Shown here in pieces: positions 26,376 to 35,061 of a DNA stretch of 64,000 nucleotides. Positions within the stretch are counted from its first letter, which is position 1, and each line of letters opens with the position of its first letter. The position numbers and the translations under genes are program-made. The notes below the pieces were generated by a model. That model was not told the DNA's origin and did no database searches. It worked only from the letters and a program-made list of their open reading frames with translations. The DNA comes from Gemmatimonadota bacterium (GTDB taxonomy: Bacteria; Gemmatimonadota; Gemmatimonadetes; Gemmatimonadales; Gemmatimonadaceae): positions 186,001 to 250,000 of the forward strand of contig DAHUXM010000034.1 of assembly GCA_027307165.1 (NCBI GenBank), given 5' to 3'.

Positions 26376-27005
26376 ATGACTCAAACAGCCACTGGCCGGC
26401 CCGGCAAGATCGTATGCGTGGGCCGAAATTACTCCGAACACGCCAAGGAGCTCGGCAACGCGGTCCCCAAGGAGCCCCTTCTTTTTCTCAAGCCGCCCTC
26501 CAGCGTGATCCACGAGGGTGAGTCGATCGTCCTGCCACCGCAGTCGAAACAGGTGGAATTCGAGGGTGAGATCGGCGTTGTGATCGGATCGAGGCTCTCG
26601 CACGCAGACGCTGCGGCCGCCGCCAGGGCGATTCGGGGCATCTGCGCCCTCAACGACGTCACCGCGCGAGACCTCCAGAAGAGCGACGGGCAGTGGACCC
26701 GCGCCAAGGGCTTCGACACTTTCTGCGCGATCGGGCCGGAATCCGCCGCCCCCAGCGACCTGAAAACTCTGGTGGTACTAACCCGGGTGAACGGGGTAGA
26801 ACGCCAACGCGGTGCGGCTTCCGACATGGTCTTCCCGATTCCGGATTTGCTATCCTACATATCGGGAATCATGACTCTGGAGCCAGGCGACGTGGTTGCA
26901 ACGGGCACCCCGGCAGGTGTCGGCAAGCTCGCCGCTGGTGATGTGGTGGAAATAGAGATTCCCGGAGTCAGTAAAGTACGCAACCCTGTCACCAACACCG
27001 TCTGA
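26376..27005 (+). CDS. Fumarylacetoacetate hydrolase-family protein
   Basis: This 209-residue protein has the compact FAH domain: CVGRNYSEHAKELGN, metal-binding EFEGEIGVVIG and the NDVTARDLQ loop. Family members hydrolyse or decarboxylate acylpyruvates and oxaloacetate. The stop codon is followed at once by the GTG of the aminotransferase, suggesting linked amino-acid metabolism; the substrate is not evident. Confidence 0.9.
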   Translation: MTQTATGRPGKIVCVGRNYSEHAKELGNAVPKEPLLFLKPPSSVIHEGESIVLPPQSKQVEFEGEIGVVIGSRLSHADAAAAARAIRGICALNDVTARDLQKSDGQWTRAKGFDTFCAIGPESAAPSDLKTLVVLTRVNGVERQRGAASDMVFPIPDLLSYISGIMTLEPGDVVATGTPAGVGKLAAGDVVEIEIPGVSKVRNPVTNTV

Positions 27006-28181
27006 GTGCCTCCCTACAACGAACGCATCACAAAACTTCCGCCGTACCCGCTGGCCGACATTCCGCACAAGAAGCGTGCGTTGATCGCGCGCGGCGTGGA
27101 CCTCATAGATCTGGGCGCTGGCGACGCAATCCTGCCGCCGCCTGAAGCAGCACTCGAGCGAATGACGCGCGCCATCCGTGAGCCGGCCATGGGCCGCTAC
27201 GGATTCGAGATGGGACTCGTGGAATACCGTGAAGCGATAGTTCGCTTCATGAAAAAGCGATTCGGCGTCACATTCGATCCGCTCAAGGAAGTAGTTCCGC
27301 TCATCGGATCCAAGGAAGGTCTCGCACATCTCGCGCTCGCCTATCTCGACAAGGGCGACTACGCCATCATGCCGGAGCCGGGCTATAACGCGTACATGGG
27401 CGGAACGATTCTGTCCAACGGAACGCCGTACCGCTACGAGCTGCGCGCCGACAACAACTTCCTCGTCGAGCTCGACGAAGTCCCGAGCGACGTGCTCGCG
27501 CGGACGAAGATTCTCTATCTGAACTATCCGGGAAATCCGACCGCTGCAATCGCTCCGATGGAATATCTCGCGCGCGTCGTGAAGCAGTGCAAGGAGTACG
27601 ACATCGTGCTCGTTTACGACAACGCGTACTCCGAAATGGCATACGATGGATATGTGCCGCCGAGCATCTTCGAGGTGGAGGGAGCTCGCGACGTCGCCCT
27701 GGAATTCCATTCGATGTCCAAGACGTACAACATGACCGGCTGGCGTTGTGGCTGGGCATGCGGACGCGAAGAGCTGGTGCACGCTCTGGCGACTGTAAAG
27801 TCGTTCATAGATACTGGCTCGTATCTCGCGATTCAGGCCGCGGCAGCTGCTGCGCTGGACGTGCACGACGAGTTCGTTCCAAAGAATGTGGCGATCTTCA
27901 CGGAGCGCCGTGACGCAGCTGTTGCCGCGTTCCGTGAGAACGGCTTCCAGTGCGACGTTCCGAAAGCTGCGATGTATCTATGGATTCCACTGCCGCCGCA
28001 CATTCCGAGCAAGGTGTTCGCCGACAAGTTGATGGAGCAGGAAGGCGTGGTCGTGTTGGCTGGTGCAGCGTTCGGCGCAGGCGGCGAGGGTTTCTTCCGT
28101 ATCTCCTTCATCACGTCGCCCGAGCGCATCCGCGAAGCTGCGAAGCGTGCAGGACGCGTACTTGCCTCGTTCAACGACTAG
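27006..28181 (+). CDS. Class I/II PLP aminotransferase, DapL-like
   Basis: The GTG at 27006 directly follows the previous stop. The 391-residue protein has NYPGNPT, the YDNAYSE loop and the PLP lysine K239 in HSMSKTYNMTGWRCGW. Overall it resembles LL-diaminopimelate and alanine/aspartate aminotransferases of the DapL-like group. DapL would be a one-step route to diaminopimelate, but no other lysine genes are nearby, so substrate is open. Confidence 0.88.
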   Translation: MPPYNERITKLPPYPLADIPHKKRALIARGVDLIDLGAGDAILPPPEAALERMTRAIREPAMGRYGFEMGLVEYREAIVRFMKKRFGVTFDPLKEVVPLIGSKEGLAHLALAYLDKGDYAIMPEPGYNAYMGGTILSNGTPYRYELRADNNFLVELDEVPSDVLARTKILYLNYPGNPTAAIAPMEYLARVVKQCKEYDIVLVYDNAYSEMAYDGYVPPSIFEVEGARDVALEFHSMSKTYNMTGWRCGWACGREELVHALATVKSFIDTGSYLAIQAAAAAALDVHDEFVPKNVAIFTERRDAAVAAFRENGFQCDVPKAAMYLWIPLPPHIPSKVFADKLMEQEGVVVLAGAAFGAGGEGFFRISFITSPERIREAAKRAGRVLASFND

Positions 28182-28193
28182 GCTCGCCCAGAC

Positions 28194-29030
28194 ATGCAAT
28201 TCCGCCGTCCGTCAGGTGCCTGGATCACCTCGATCGCCATTCACGTGGTGGTCGCGGTTCTGTTCATTCAGGCAATCCTGTCGCGGCATCCGGACTTCCT
28301 TTCGTTCGGCAACGCGGTGCCAGCGCCTGTGGTCGAGCGAGTAGGGTTCCTGGCGTTACCTCAGCCCAGGAATCACCTGCCGCCGACACCTGGGAGGAGC
28401 GGCGGAGACGGGCTGGCGAGAACGCCTAGCAAGCTGCAGATGCCGGCCGCACCCACGCAAGTTCCGGCGACGATCACGCCACCAGCCAAGGGGCCGACGG
28501 TGAACTCCATTGGACCGTCGAGTGGGCCTCTCATCGGCGGCGGCGGGCAGCTACGCGGTGTTCAGCCACGCTATGAGGATCCGCGCGTCTGGGTCGCGCC
28601 GGGCGAGGTCGCCAGCGCGCCAAAGACCGACGCTCAGCGCCTCGACAGCGTCATCAAGAACGACATCGGCAACTTCAACGACTCAGTCCGCGTAGCCAAC
28701 GGCGGCAGAAAACCTGGCGACTGGACGTTCGAGAAGGGCGGCCAGAAGTACGGCGTCGATAGCAAGTACATCCACCTCGGACCATTCTCGATTCCGACAG
28801 CGGTCCTCGCGATGTTGCCGCTCAACATTACCGGCAACCCTACTACGTATCAGCGTAACAAGACGCTCACCGCGAACCACGACGAGATCTTCGAGCAGGC
28901 TCAGCGCGGAATCAACGATGCGGACTTCGAGAAGGCTGTACGAAGCATCCGCGAGCGCAAGGAGCGCGAGCGGAAGGAAGCCGAGGAGATCAAGAAAAAG
29001 GCTGCGCAGGACGCGACGTCGCAGCCGTAG
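28194..29030 (+). CDS. TonB-like-architecture envelope protein, unknown function
   Basis: This 278-residue protein has a short basic N-terminus, one membrane segment (WITSIAIHVVVAVLFIQA), a Pro/Gly-rich linker (about 50-120) and a globular part. It ends in a charged coiled coil (IRERKERERKEAEEIKKK). The layout recalls TonB-type or other envelope-spanning proteins, but no TonB C-terminal domain is seen. It lies 12 bases after the aminotransferase. Confidence 0.7.
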   Translation: MQFRRPSGAWITSIAIHVVVAVLFIQAILSRHPDFLSFGNAVPAPVVERVGFLALPQPRNHLPPTPGRSGGDGLARTPSKLQMPAAPTQVPATITPPAKGPTVNSIGPSSGPLIGGGGQLRGVQPRYEDPRVWVAPGEVASAPKTDAQRLDSVIKNDIGNFNDSVRVANGGRKPGDWTFEKGGQKYGVDSKYIHLGPFSIPTAVLAMLPLNITGNPTTYQRNKTLTANHDEIFEQAQRGINDADFEKAVRSIRERKERERKEAEEIKKKAAQDATSQP

Positions 29031-29043
29031 TAGCTACACGGCT

Positions 29044-29145
29044 GTCATTCCCGCGAAAGCGGGAACCCATGTTATCGATCTTCGAGTGCGACGGTACCAG
29101 GAAGCTGGTCGGCGGCAGATGGATCCCCGCTTTCGCGGGGATGAC
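29044..29145 (+). repeat. 102-bp inverted-repeat element, copy C
   Basis: Same length and orientation as copy A, with GTCATTCCCGCGAAAGCGGG at the left and a GGGGATGAC-ended right arm. It carries the ATGTTATCGATCT block. It fills nearly all of the 125-base gap between convergent genes. Confidence 0.8.
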
Positions 29146-29155
29146 GAAGCCTGCG

Positions 29156-29818
29156 TTACGAAACCAATCCCGATGACGCCGTCTGCGCGCTATCTGTCTC
29201 GAGTACGGTGAACGGCCTGAACACGCCGCATACGACTCCCAGCACGCCGAAACTGTCGCGCGGATTTACGACGATGTCGCGGTCGGCCGGGTTCGCGGCC
29301 TTGAGCACCACCGTCTGTCCATCATGCGACAGCGTCTTGATCGTCGCCTCTTCACCAATGCGCGCAGCGACCATGTCGCCATCCTTGGGCGAAGCTGCAG
29401 CGTCGACCATCACGAAGTCGCCGCTCTCGATTGCACGCCCGATCATGCTGTCTCCCTTCACCTTCAGAAAGAAGACGCGCTCCGATGGCAGGAATCGCCG
29501 GTCCATCGTGATGAATCCTTCGCGATGCTCCGGAAGCAGCGCAGGCTCGCCCGCGTGAATACGTCCGTAGTACGGAACCGGAGTCGATTGCGCGGCACCG
29601 CTGAAGCCGAGCAGCCGCACTCCGCGCGAGCGTGATGGGTCGCGCTCGATGTATCCCTTGCGTGCAAGCGACTGCAGGAGATCCGAGACAGTCTTGGTCG
29701 ACTTGATCTCGAACTTCTTGCCGATGTCGCGAATACTTGGCTGATATGTATGTTCAGCCGTGAAATCGAGCAGGTACTGATAGACTGAGCTTTCGAGACG
29801 CGTCAATTGCTCAGACAT
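29156..29818 (-). CDS. lexA: LexA repressor
   Basis: The ATG at 29818, with GGAG nine bases upstream, gives 220 residues; the longer frame to 29887 is rejected. An N-terminal winged-helix domain (QPSIRDIGKKFEIKSTKTVSDLL) precedes the autocleavage site A89-G90, the nucleophile S124 (GDSM) and the lysine K161 (ATIKTL). It represses SOS genes until RecA filaments trigger self-cleavage. A dyad upstream could be its own operator. Confidence 0.95.
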   Translation of the reverse strand: MSEQLTRLESSVYQYLLDFTAEHTYQPSIRDIGKKFEIKSTKTVSDLLQSLARKGYIERDPSRSRGVRLLGFSGAAQSTPVPYYGRIHAGEPALLPEHREGFITMDRRFLPSERVFFLKVKGDSMIGRAIESGDFVMVDAAASPKDGDMVAARIGEEATIKTLSHDGQTVVLKAANPADRDIVVNPRDSFGVLGVVCGVFRPFTVLETDSAQTASSGLVS

Positions 29819-29858
29819 AAGCACTCCGTGAGGGTTCGGGTTGTACGCTGTAGCACAA

Positions 29859-29887
29859 AAAATGCGGCGCGGTTCTCGACCGGTCAA
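29859..29887 (-). promoter_or_regulatory. Possible lexA promoter with dyad operator
   Basis: On the minus strand TTGACC (29882-29887) and CATTTT (29859-29864) are 17 bases apart. A CGGT-N5-ACCG dyad (29870-29882) lies between and touches the -35, where a LexA operator would be expected. The binding site of this phylum's LexA is not known to me. Confidence 0.35.
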
Positions 29888-31350
29888 CCATTGTTTCGAT
29901 TATTAAGGTAATCGATCGCTCGTTCGAGACGGGCGACCGCACGGTCCTGACCCTGCATCACGAGTACATCGAAGATCCCGGGACTGACAGTCAGGCCGGT
30001 CAATGCGACTCTGAGCGGCTGGAACAACTTTCCGCCGCCAATTCCGTGCCGTTCCGCGAGTCCTCTGAGCTCGGCTTCGAGGGTAGTCGCATCCCACGAA
30101 GTAACAGCTGCCAGTGCGTCGCGCGCGGAGCCGAGGATTTCCAGCGTGGCCGGCCCGTCCTTCCATTGCTTGGCGACCGCTTCGGGATCATACGTGATCT
30201 GATCCACGAAGTAGGGTGCGGCCTGGCGGACTATGTCGTCCACGACGCGAGCACGGACGCGCAGCAGATCCACGAGCTGGAGATACCAGTCGTGGCGCGC
30301 GACCAGCTCCTCGCCAGTCGCCAAGCCGGCTGCGATTATTGCGCGCGTTACCACAGGCTCCAGCTCGGTGAGCGGCATCATGGACATGTGCTGGCCGTTC
30401 ATCCACTCGAGCTTCTTGGGGTCGAAGATTGCCGCCTTGCGCTGCAGGCCTTCCGGTGAGAACAGCTCGACCATCTCGGCGAGCGTCATCACCTCGCGGT
30501 CGCCGCCGGGCGACCAGCCCAGCAACGCGAGGAAGTTGAGCATCGCCTGCGGCAGAAGTCCTTCGTGCTGGTAATCTCCGACGGCGGTCGCTCCGTGACG
30601 CTTGCTCAACTTCTTTCCGTCCAGCCCATGGATCATCGGAAGGTGCGCGAAGCGCGGAAGATCCCTGCCGAGTGCACGGTACAGCATGATCTGCTTGGGC
30701 GTGTTGGAGATGTGGTCGTCGCCGCGCATGACGAGCGTGACACCCATCGCGACGTCATCCGACACGACCGCGAAGTTGTAGATGGGTGTACGATCGGAGC
30801 GCAGTATCACGAAGTCGTCGACGTCCTTGTTCGGGAATGCGATGCGCTTGTGCACGAGATCGTCCCATTCCGTGACACCGTGCTCGTCCGGAACGCGAAA
30901 ACGCACGACGTACGGGTCGCCGCGCTCGAGTCGCTGCTCCTCTTCGTGCAGTGGAATCTCCGCCCACTCGCGCTTGTACTTGTAGATCTCGCCACGCGCC
31001 TGCGCTGCCGAGCGTCGCTCCTCGAGCACACTCTGCGGCGTGAAGTCGCGATATGCGAGGCCGGCATCGAGCAGTTGCTTGACATCAGCGCGATGCCGCT
31101 CCAGGTTCGCGCCCTGATATACGACGGGCTCGTCCCAGTCGAGGCCAAGCCACTCGAGTCCGTCGAAAATTGCACGCGTGCTCTCGTCGGTACTGCGGAC
31201 CTTGTCGGTGTCCTCGATGCGGAGGAGGAACTGACCGCCGAACCGGCGCACGTATAGCCAGTTGAAGAGGGCGGTGCGTGCGCCGCCCACGTGCAGGTAT
31301 CCCGTGGGCGATGGTGCGAAGCGAACGCGTGCTGGCGGGTGAGAGCTCAT
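29884..31350 (-). CDS. gltX: Glutamyl-tRNA synthetase
   Basis: The ATG at 31350 gives 488 residues starting MSSHPPARVRFAPSPTGYLHVGG, with the HIGH-like motif at 17-23 and KLSKRHG as the KMSKS motif. The anticodon-binding C-terminal domain is complete. It may be discriminating or not; the absence of gatCAB in this window says nothing. The longer frame to 31374 adds eight residues with no support. Confidence 0.95.
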   Translation of the reverse strand: MSSHPPARVRFAPSPTGYLHVGGARTALFNWLYVRRFGGQFLLRIEDTDKVRSTDESTRAIFDGLEWLGLDWDEPVVYQGANLERHRADVKQLLDAGLAYRDFTPQSVLEERRSAAQARGEIYKYKREWAEIPLHEEEQRLERGDPYVVRFRVPDEHGVTEWDDLVHKRIAFPNKDVDDFVILRSDRTPIYNFAVVSDDVAMGVTLVMRGDDHISNTPKQIMLYRALGRDLPRFAHLPMIHGLDGKKLSKRHGATAVGDYQHEGLLPQAMLNFLALLGWSPGGDREVMTLAEMVELFSPEGLQRKAAIFDPKKLEWMNGQHMSMMPLTELEPVVTRAIIAAGLATGEELVARHDWYLQLVDLLRVRARVVDDIVRQAAPYFVDQITYDPEAVAKQWKDGPATLEILGSARDALAAVTSWDATTLEAELRGLAERHGIGGGKLFQPLRVALTGLTVSPGIFDVLVMQGQDRAVARLERAIDYLNNRNNG

Positions 31351-31419
31351 GTCACAAAGATGATGGATACGCAAACGGGCCCGTCATCGAGGACCGAGCC
31401 CGCCGTAGCGTGGAATATA

Positions 31420-31509
31420 CGGAGAGGGAGGGATTCGAACCCTCGATAGAGGTTGACCCCCTATGCCGGTTTAGCAAACCGGTGCCTTCAGCCTCTCGGC
31501 CACCCCTCC
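31420..31509 (-). tRNA. tRNA-Ser(GCT)
   Basis: A 90-base class II tRNA with GGAGGGG acceptor, anticodon loop TTGCTAA (anticodon GCT), a long variable arm (CATAGGGGGTCAACCTCTAT), T-arm GAGGG-TTCGAAT-CCCTC and G73. Confidence 0.95.
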
Positions 31510-31577
31510 TGGAGCCGGTGTAAGTTAGTGCTGCGCGGCGGCCTGTACAAGCCGAGAGAAATCCAACTGGAGCGACA

Positions 31578-32471
31578 TTGACGAGTGATTTGATTGCGCA
31601 GCCGACGGATGGCCGGCTGGTGCGGGTATACCATCACCCCGCAACACACCTTCTCATTGCGATCCTGTGGGTCGGCGGATGGTTCGCTGCACTGATCGCG
31701 CTGAAAATCAAGCCGGCGTTGCTGTCCGAAGCGATCGGCGCCGTTTTAGTCACCGTTGCGTACGTCGTGTACGTGCGAGTGCTGGAGCGGCGGCGGGTCT
31801 CGGAACTCGCACCGGGCCCGGCGCCGAAGGAGTTCGGGTCCGGCTTCGTTCTCGGTGCTGCATTGTTCACGACGACGATCGGAATCATCTGGGCACTGGG
31901 CGACTATTCGGTAATCGGCGTCAATCACTGGACGGCGATCCTGTCTCCACTCGCCTTCGGTCTTGCAGCGGGGGTTCTGGAAGAGGTGCTGTTTCGCGGT
32001 GTCATCTTCCGGATCACGGAGGAATGGATCGGAAGCTGGGGTGCGCTTGCGTTTTCGTCGCTGCTGTTTGGTGCCGGACATCTCGCAAATCCTCATGCGA
32101 CGCTTACGTCGGCGCTCGCAATTGCATTGGAGGCAGGTCTGCTGCTCGGCGCCGCATTCATGATCACGCGGCGACTGTGGTTGCCGATAGGTCTGCACGC
32201 CGCGTGGAATTTCACGCAGTCCGGTATCTTTGGCGCACCGGTTTCCGGAACCACTCCACACGGGCTGTTCGTGTCGACGCTGTCGGGCCCGGCGTGGGCG
32301 ACCGGTGGAGGATTCGGCCCCGAGGCTTCGCTGCCGGCGGTGCTCGTTTCTCTCGTATCCATCTGGTTGCTGGTTTACGCGGTTCGATCGGGGCGGGTGG
32401 TACAGCCGATCTGGCTGCGTCGCGATCGCGATGTGGTTATCGCACAGCAGGTGCGTCCGTTTGACGGTTAG
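31578..32471 (+). CDS. CPBP-family intramembrane metalloprotease
   Basis: The TTG at 31578 has GGAG seven bases upstream and gives 297 residues. The family motifs are EEVLFRG (Glu135, Glu136, Arg140), a GAGHLANPH histidine and HAAWNF near 210. About eight membrane segments are visible. CPBP (CAAX-like) proteases cleave within the membrane and often serve in bacteriocin or signalling functions. Its stop codon overlaps that of the convergent gene by 3 bases. Confidence 0.88.
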   Translation: MTSDLIAQPTDGRLVRVYHHPATHLLIAILWVGGWFAALIALKIKPALLSEAIGAVLVTVAYVVYVRVLERRRVSELAPGPAPKEFGSGFVLGAALFTTTIGIIWALGDYSVIGVNHWTAILSPLAFGLAAGVLEEVLFRGVIFRITEEWIGSWGALAFSSLLFGAGHLANPHATLTSALAIALEAGLLLGAAFMITRRLWLPIGLHAAWNFTQSGIFGAPVSGTTPHGLFVSTLSGPAWATGGGFGPEASLPAVLVSLVSIWLLVYAVRSGRVVQPIWLRRDRDVVIAQQVRPFDG

Positions 32472-33724
32472 GATGTCGCGAACCGGCCGCCCGAACGCGT
32501 GACCTTGCGTGCGATCTTCCCCGCAAGTTGCTTCCATTCTCCGCGTCGCGCCATTGCCCACGCTTTTTCGAAGCGGCCGTACGTTTCTTCAAGCTCTTCC
32601 CATCGGAATCTGTCGGTTCGCCGTTGGAGGGCGTCGACCCATGGGTCGACGACGCTGTGCGTTCTAGCGTACTTGACGATCGATTCAAACTCGCAGCACA
32701 TCGAGGCGTTGCGAAGAAGGATTGTTGGAATGGACTGGACCGGATCCAGGTTTTCGGCAAAGCAGGATGGATGCGCAAGGCCTACAGCGAGAAAGTTGAG
32801 CTGAGTACGCACGCATTTTTCGCAGATGCCGCAGTTGGAGAGCCGGCTGTCTCCTTCCCAACAGACGTTGATGCACCTTGTCGCTGTCGGGCTCCTGGCG
32901 ATCAATTCTGTCTTGTGCGTCCGCGAGAAGGCGGCTCCGTCGTGGACAATTTGCATTGCCGCGCCGGAGAGCAGACGATCTGTAGCAGGCGTCGAGCCCA
33001 GCGGAAAGCGAAGTGCGTCGTACGGCTTCGCGCTTCCGACGAGAGCGTAGCCGAACTCGTGTGAGTAGTTGTGCAGGCAGCAGACGAGCTGCAACATGAA
33101 GGTGTCGTCCCATTTCGTTAATCGAAGATCCTTGAGGTTGGTACGAATGACTCGCCGCTCCAACCCGAGTTCGTCGAGGAAGGGTGCCGTTCTCCGTTTG
33201 AGTGCGTCGAGTTGTTCCGGTTGCGCGAGGGGGACGTCGAAGCCATGTACCATCAGGACGGTACGCTTCAACGGATATGAAGCCGCGCCGAGTCCTGCAT
33301 TTGCGTGACGTAGTAGTGTGAAGGTGGAATCAATGCCGCCGGAATATGCCGCGATCGCGTCCGGTGCGCGTTGTACCGCAACATCCTCAACGGTGCCATC
33401 AGGCTCGATGCCGATCTTCGTGTAGACCGTCGGCATCCACAGTTGCCACGCGTCCTGAAACTCATCGATGTTGCGAAGAGCCTGGCTGCTCACGGCGCCG
33501 TGAACGCGAATGTCCTGCCCGATGCGCATGGCGTACATCAGAATGCCGACCACGAAGCCGTCGAGCAGAGGCGGTGGAGCAATATCCGGCTCTTCGACCA
33601 TGTCGAAGTACGCGGTTACGCTGGGATTCTTCGGGTCGCGTACGTTGTCGAGCTGCAGCACGCGCCGTGTGCCGTCGGCTATGCGGTGCTGGGTTACGCT
33701 GAGATCCAACGCTCCGGTGTCCAC
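32468..33724 (-). CDS. PP-loop ATPase protein with QueC-like zinc site, unknown function
   Basis: With a GTG at 33724 this protein has 418 residues; a frame to 33847 exists but would reach within 3 bases of the divergent hldD ATG and lies upstream of a good -10. SGGIDST (128-134) is a PP-loop ATP-pyrophosphatase motif. Cys288, Cys298, Cys301 and Cys304 (C-x9-C-x2-C-x2-C) mirror the zinc site of QueC. The N-terminal 120 residues and the helical tail are unfamiliar. It may thiolate, amidate or form a nitrile on a base or peptide. No queuosine genes are adjacent, so I give no function. Confidence 0.8.
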   Translation of the reverse strand: MDTGALDLSVTQHRIADGTRRVLQLDNVRDPKNPSVTAYFDMVEEPDIAPPPLLDGFVVGILMYAMRIGQDIRVHGAVSSQALRNIDEFQDAWQLWMPTVYTKIGIEPDGTVEDVAVQRAPDAIAAYSGGIDSTFTLLRHANAGLGAASYPLKRTVLMVHGFDVPLAQPEQLDALKRRTAPFLDELGLERRVIRTNLKDLRLTKWDDTFMLQLVCCLHNYSHEFGYALVGSAKPYDALRFPLGSTPATDRLLSGAAMQIVHDGAAFSRTHKTELIARSPTATRCINVCWEGDSRLSNCGICEKCVRTQLNFLAVGLAHPSCFAENLDPVQSIPTILLRNASMCCEFESIVKYARTHSVVDPWVDALQRRTDRFRWEELEETYGRFEKAWAMARRGEWKQLAGKIARKVTRSGGRFATS

Positions 33725-33783
33725 GCCTCTGGTACTCCCCGAATTGGGTGCGCCCTGCACTCGCCGGGGTAGCCCGGCGGCTG

Positions 33784-33789
33784 AGTATA
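33784..33789 (-). promoter_or_regulatory. -10 element for the PP-loop gene
   Basis: TATACT on the minus strand lies 60 bases upstream of the GTG at 33724, inside the divergent gap to hldD. The -35 is not clear (TTGCGG at 21 bases is too far). It supports the shorter start. Confidence 0.4.
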
Positions 33790-33850
33790 AGTATCGCCCC
33801 CGGGCGGATGCCGCAAGACAGCGGGCCATGTCTCGTTGTAAATTCACGGC

Positions 33851-34852
33851 ATGATCGACTTTGCCAAGGCGAGAGCGCTGGTAACAGGCGGCGCCGGCTT
33901 CATCGGAAGCGCGCTCGTGTGGGAGCTCAACAGACGCGGTTGCGAGCGCATCGTCATCGCGGACTTTCTCGAGGCGAGCGAGAAGTGGCGCAATCTGGCG
34001 CCGCTCGCGTTCGAGGATTATCTGGAAGCGGATGATCTGCTGCCGAGGCTTGGCTCAGGCGCGTTGGGACGTTTCGATGTCGTGCTGCATATGGGTGCTT
34101 GCTCGTCCACGACCGAACTCGACGCTGCGTATCTGGCGCGGAACAATTACCAGTTCACAAAGGATCTCGCGGCGTGGACGTTGTCATCGAACGGCCGGTT
34201 CGTGTACGCGTCGTCCGCTGCGACTTACGGCGACGGCGGAGCGGAGATGCGCGACGACGCGTCGCTGCCGTATCTGCACACGTTGCGTCCGCTCAACATG
34301 TACGGCTACTCCAAGCAGATGTTCGATCTGTACGCGGCGCAGCGCGGAATACTCGGCAAGATCGCAGGCGTCAAGTTCTTCAACATCTTCGGACCGAACG
34401 AGGATCACAAGGGCGACATGCGCAGCCTCGTGAACAAGGCGTATGGACAGATCGCGGAGACGGGTGAGATAAGGTTGTTCAAGAGCTATCGTCCCGAATA
34501 CCCGGACGGCGAGCAGAAGCGGGACTTTCTGTACGTGAAGGATGCGGTCAACATGACGCTGCATCTTGCGGCAAATGAGAGCGCCAACGGACTGTTCAAT
34601 GTCGGCAGTGGCGACGCGAATACATGGATCGATCTTGCGAACGCAGTATTTGCCGCGCTCGGGAAGCCGGCGAATATTCGATTCATCGACATGCCGGAAG
34701 ATCTACGAGCCAGGTATCAGTACTTCACGCAGGCCGACATCGGGCGCGTGCGGAAGAGCGGCTATGCGGCGCCGATAACTCCGCTTGTGGACGCGGTTGG
34801 GGATTACGTGAAGAACTATCTGATTCCACGGGCGCGTCTGGGCGACGTTTAG
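33851..34852 (+). CDS. hldD: ADP-L-glycero-D-manno-heptose 6-epimerase
   Basis: This 333-residue short-chain dehydrogenase-like protein has the NADP-binding TGGAGFIGS (12-20), the Y151-x3-K155 pair, and the HldD-type FFNIFGPNEDHKGDMRS and DFLYVKD segments. It epimerises ADP-heptose, the last step before heptose enters LPS core. The gmhB gene of the same pathway is 5 kb away on the other strand. Confidence 0.93.
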   Translation: MIDFAKARALVTGGAGFIGSALVWELNRRGCERIVIADFLEASEKWRNLAPLAFEDYLEADDLLPRLGSGALGRFDVVLHMGACSSTTELDAAYLARNNYQFTKDLAAWTLSSNGRFVYASSAATYGDGGAEMRDDASLPYLHTLRPLNMYGYSKQMFDLYAAQRGILGKIAGVKFFNIFGPNEDHKGDMRSLVNKAYGQIAETGEIRLFKSYRPEYPDGEQKRDFLYVKDAVNMTLHLAANESANGLFNVGSGDANTWIDLANAVFAALGKPANIRFIDMPEDLRARYQYFTQADIGRVRKSGYAAPITPLVDAVGDYVKNYLIPRARLGDV

Positions 34853-34911
34853 CACGCTGTGGAGTCGCTCGGCAAATCGTCGTTTTCTCCGCGCTGATGA
34901 TGCAACGACAA

Positions 34912-34996
34912 AGGAGGCGGTGGGATTCGAACCCACGGTCCCTTACGGGACTCTGGTTTTCAAGACCAGCTCATTAAACCGCTCTGACACGCCTCC
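34912..34996 (-). tRNA. tRNA-Ser(TGA)
   Basis: An 85-base class II tRNA: GGAGGCG acceptor, anticodon loop CTTGAAA (anticodon TGA), a long variable arm (GTCCCGTAAGGGAC) and T-arm GTGGG-TTCGAAT-CCCAC. The base at position 73 reads T instead of the usual G of serine tRNAs. Confidence 0.93.
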
Positions 34997-35061
34997 GATA
35001 CGTCCGGCGCGGGTGTGCCCGCGCCACGACAAGGCGCGGCTATATCCGCGCACTACGAAAT

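Noticed and set aside
26850-27866. 338-codon minus-strand frame
   Set aside because: Antisense to the FAH-family and aminotransferase genes, both of which have clear catalytic motifs.
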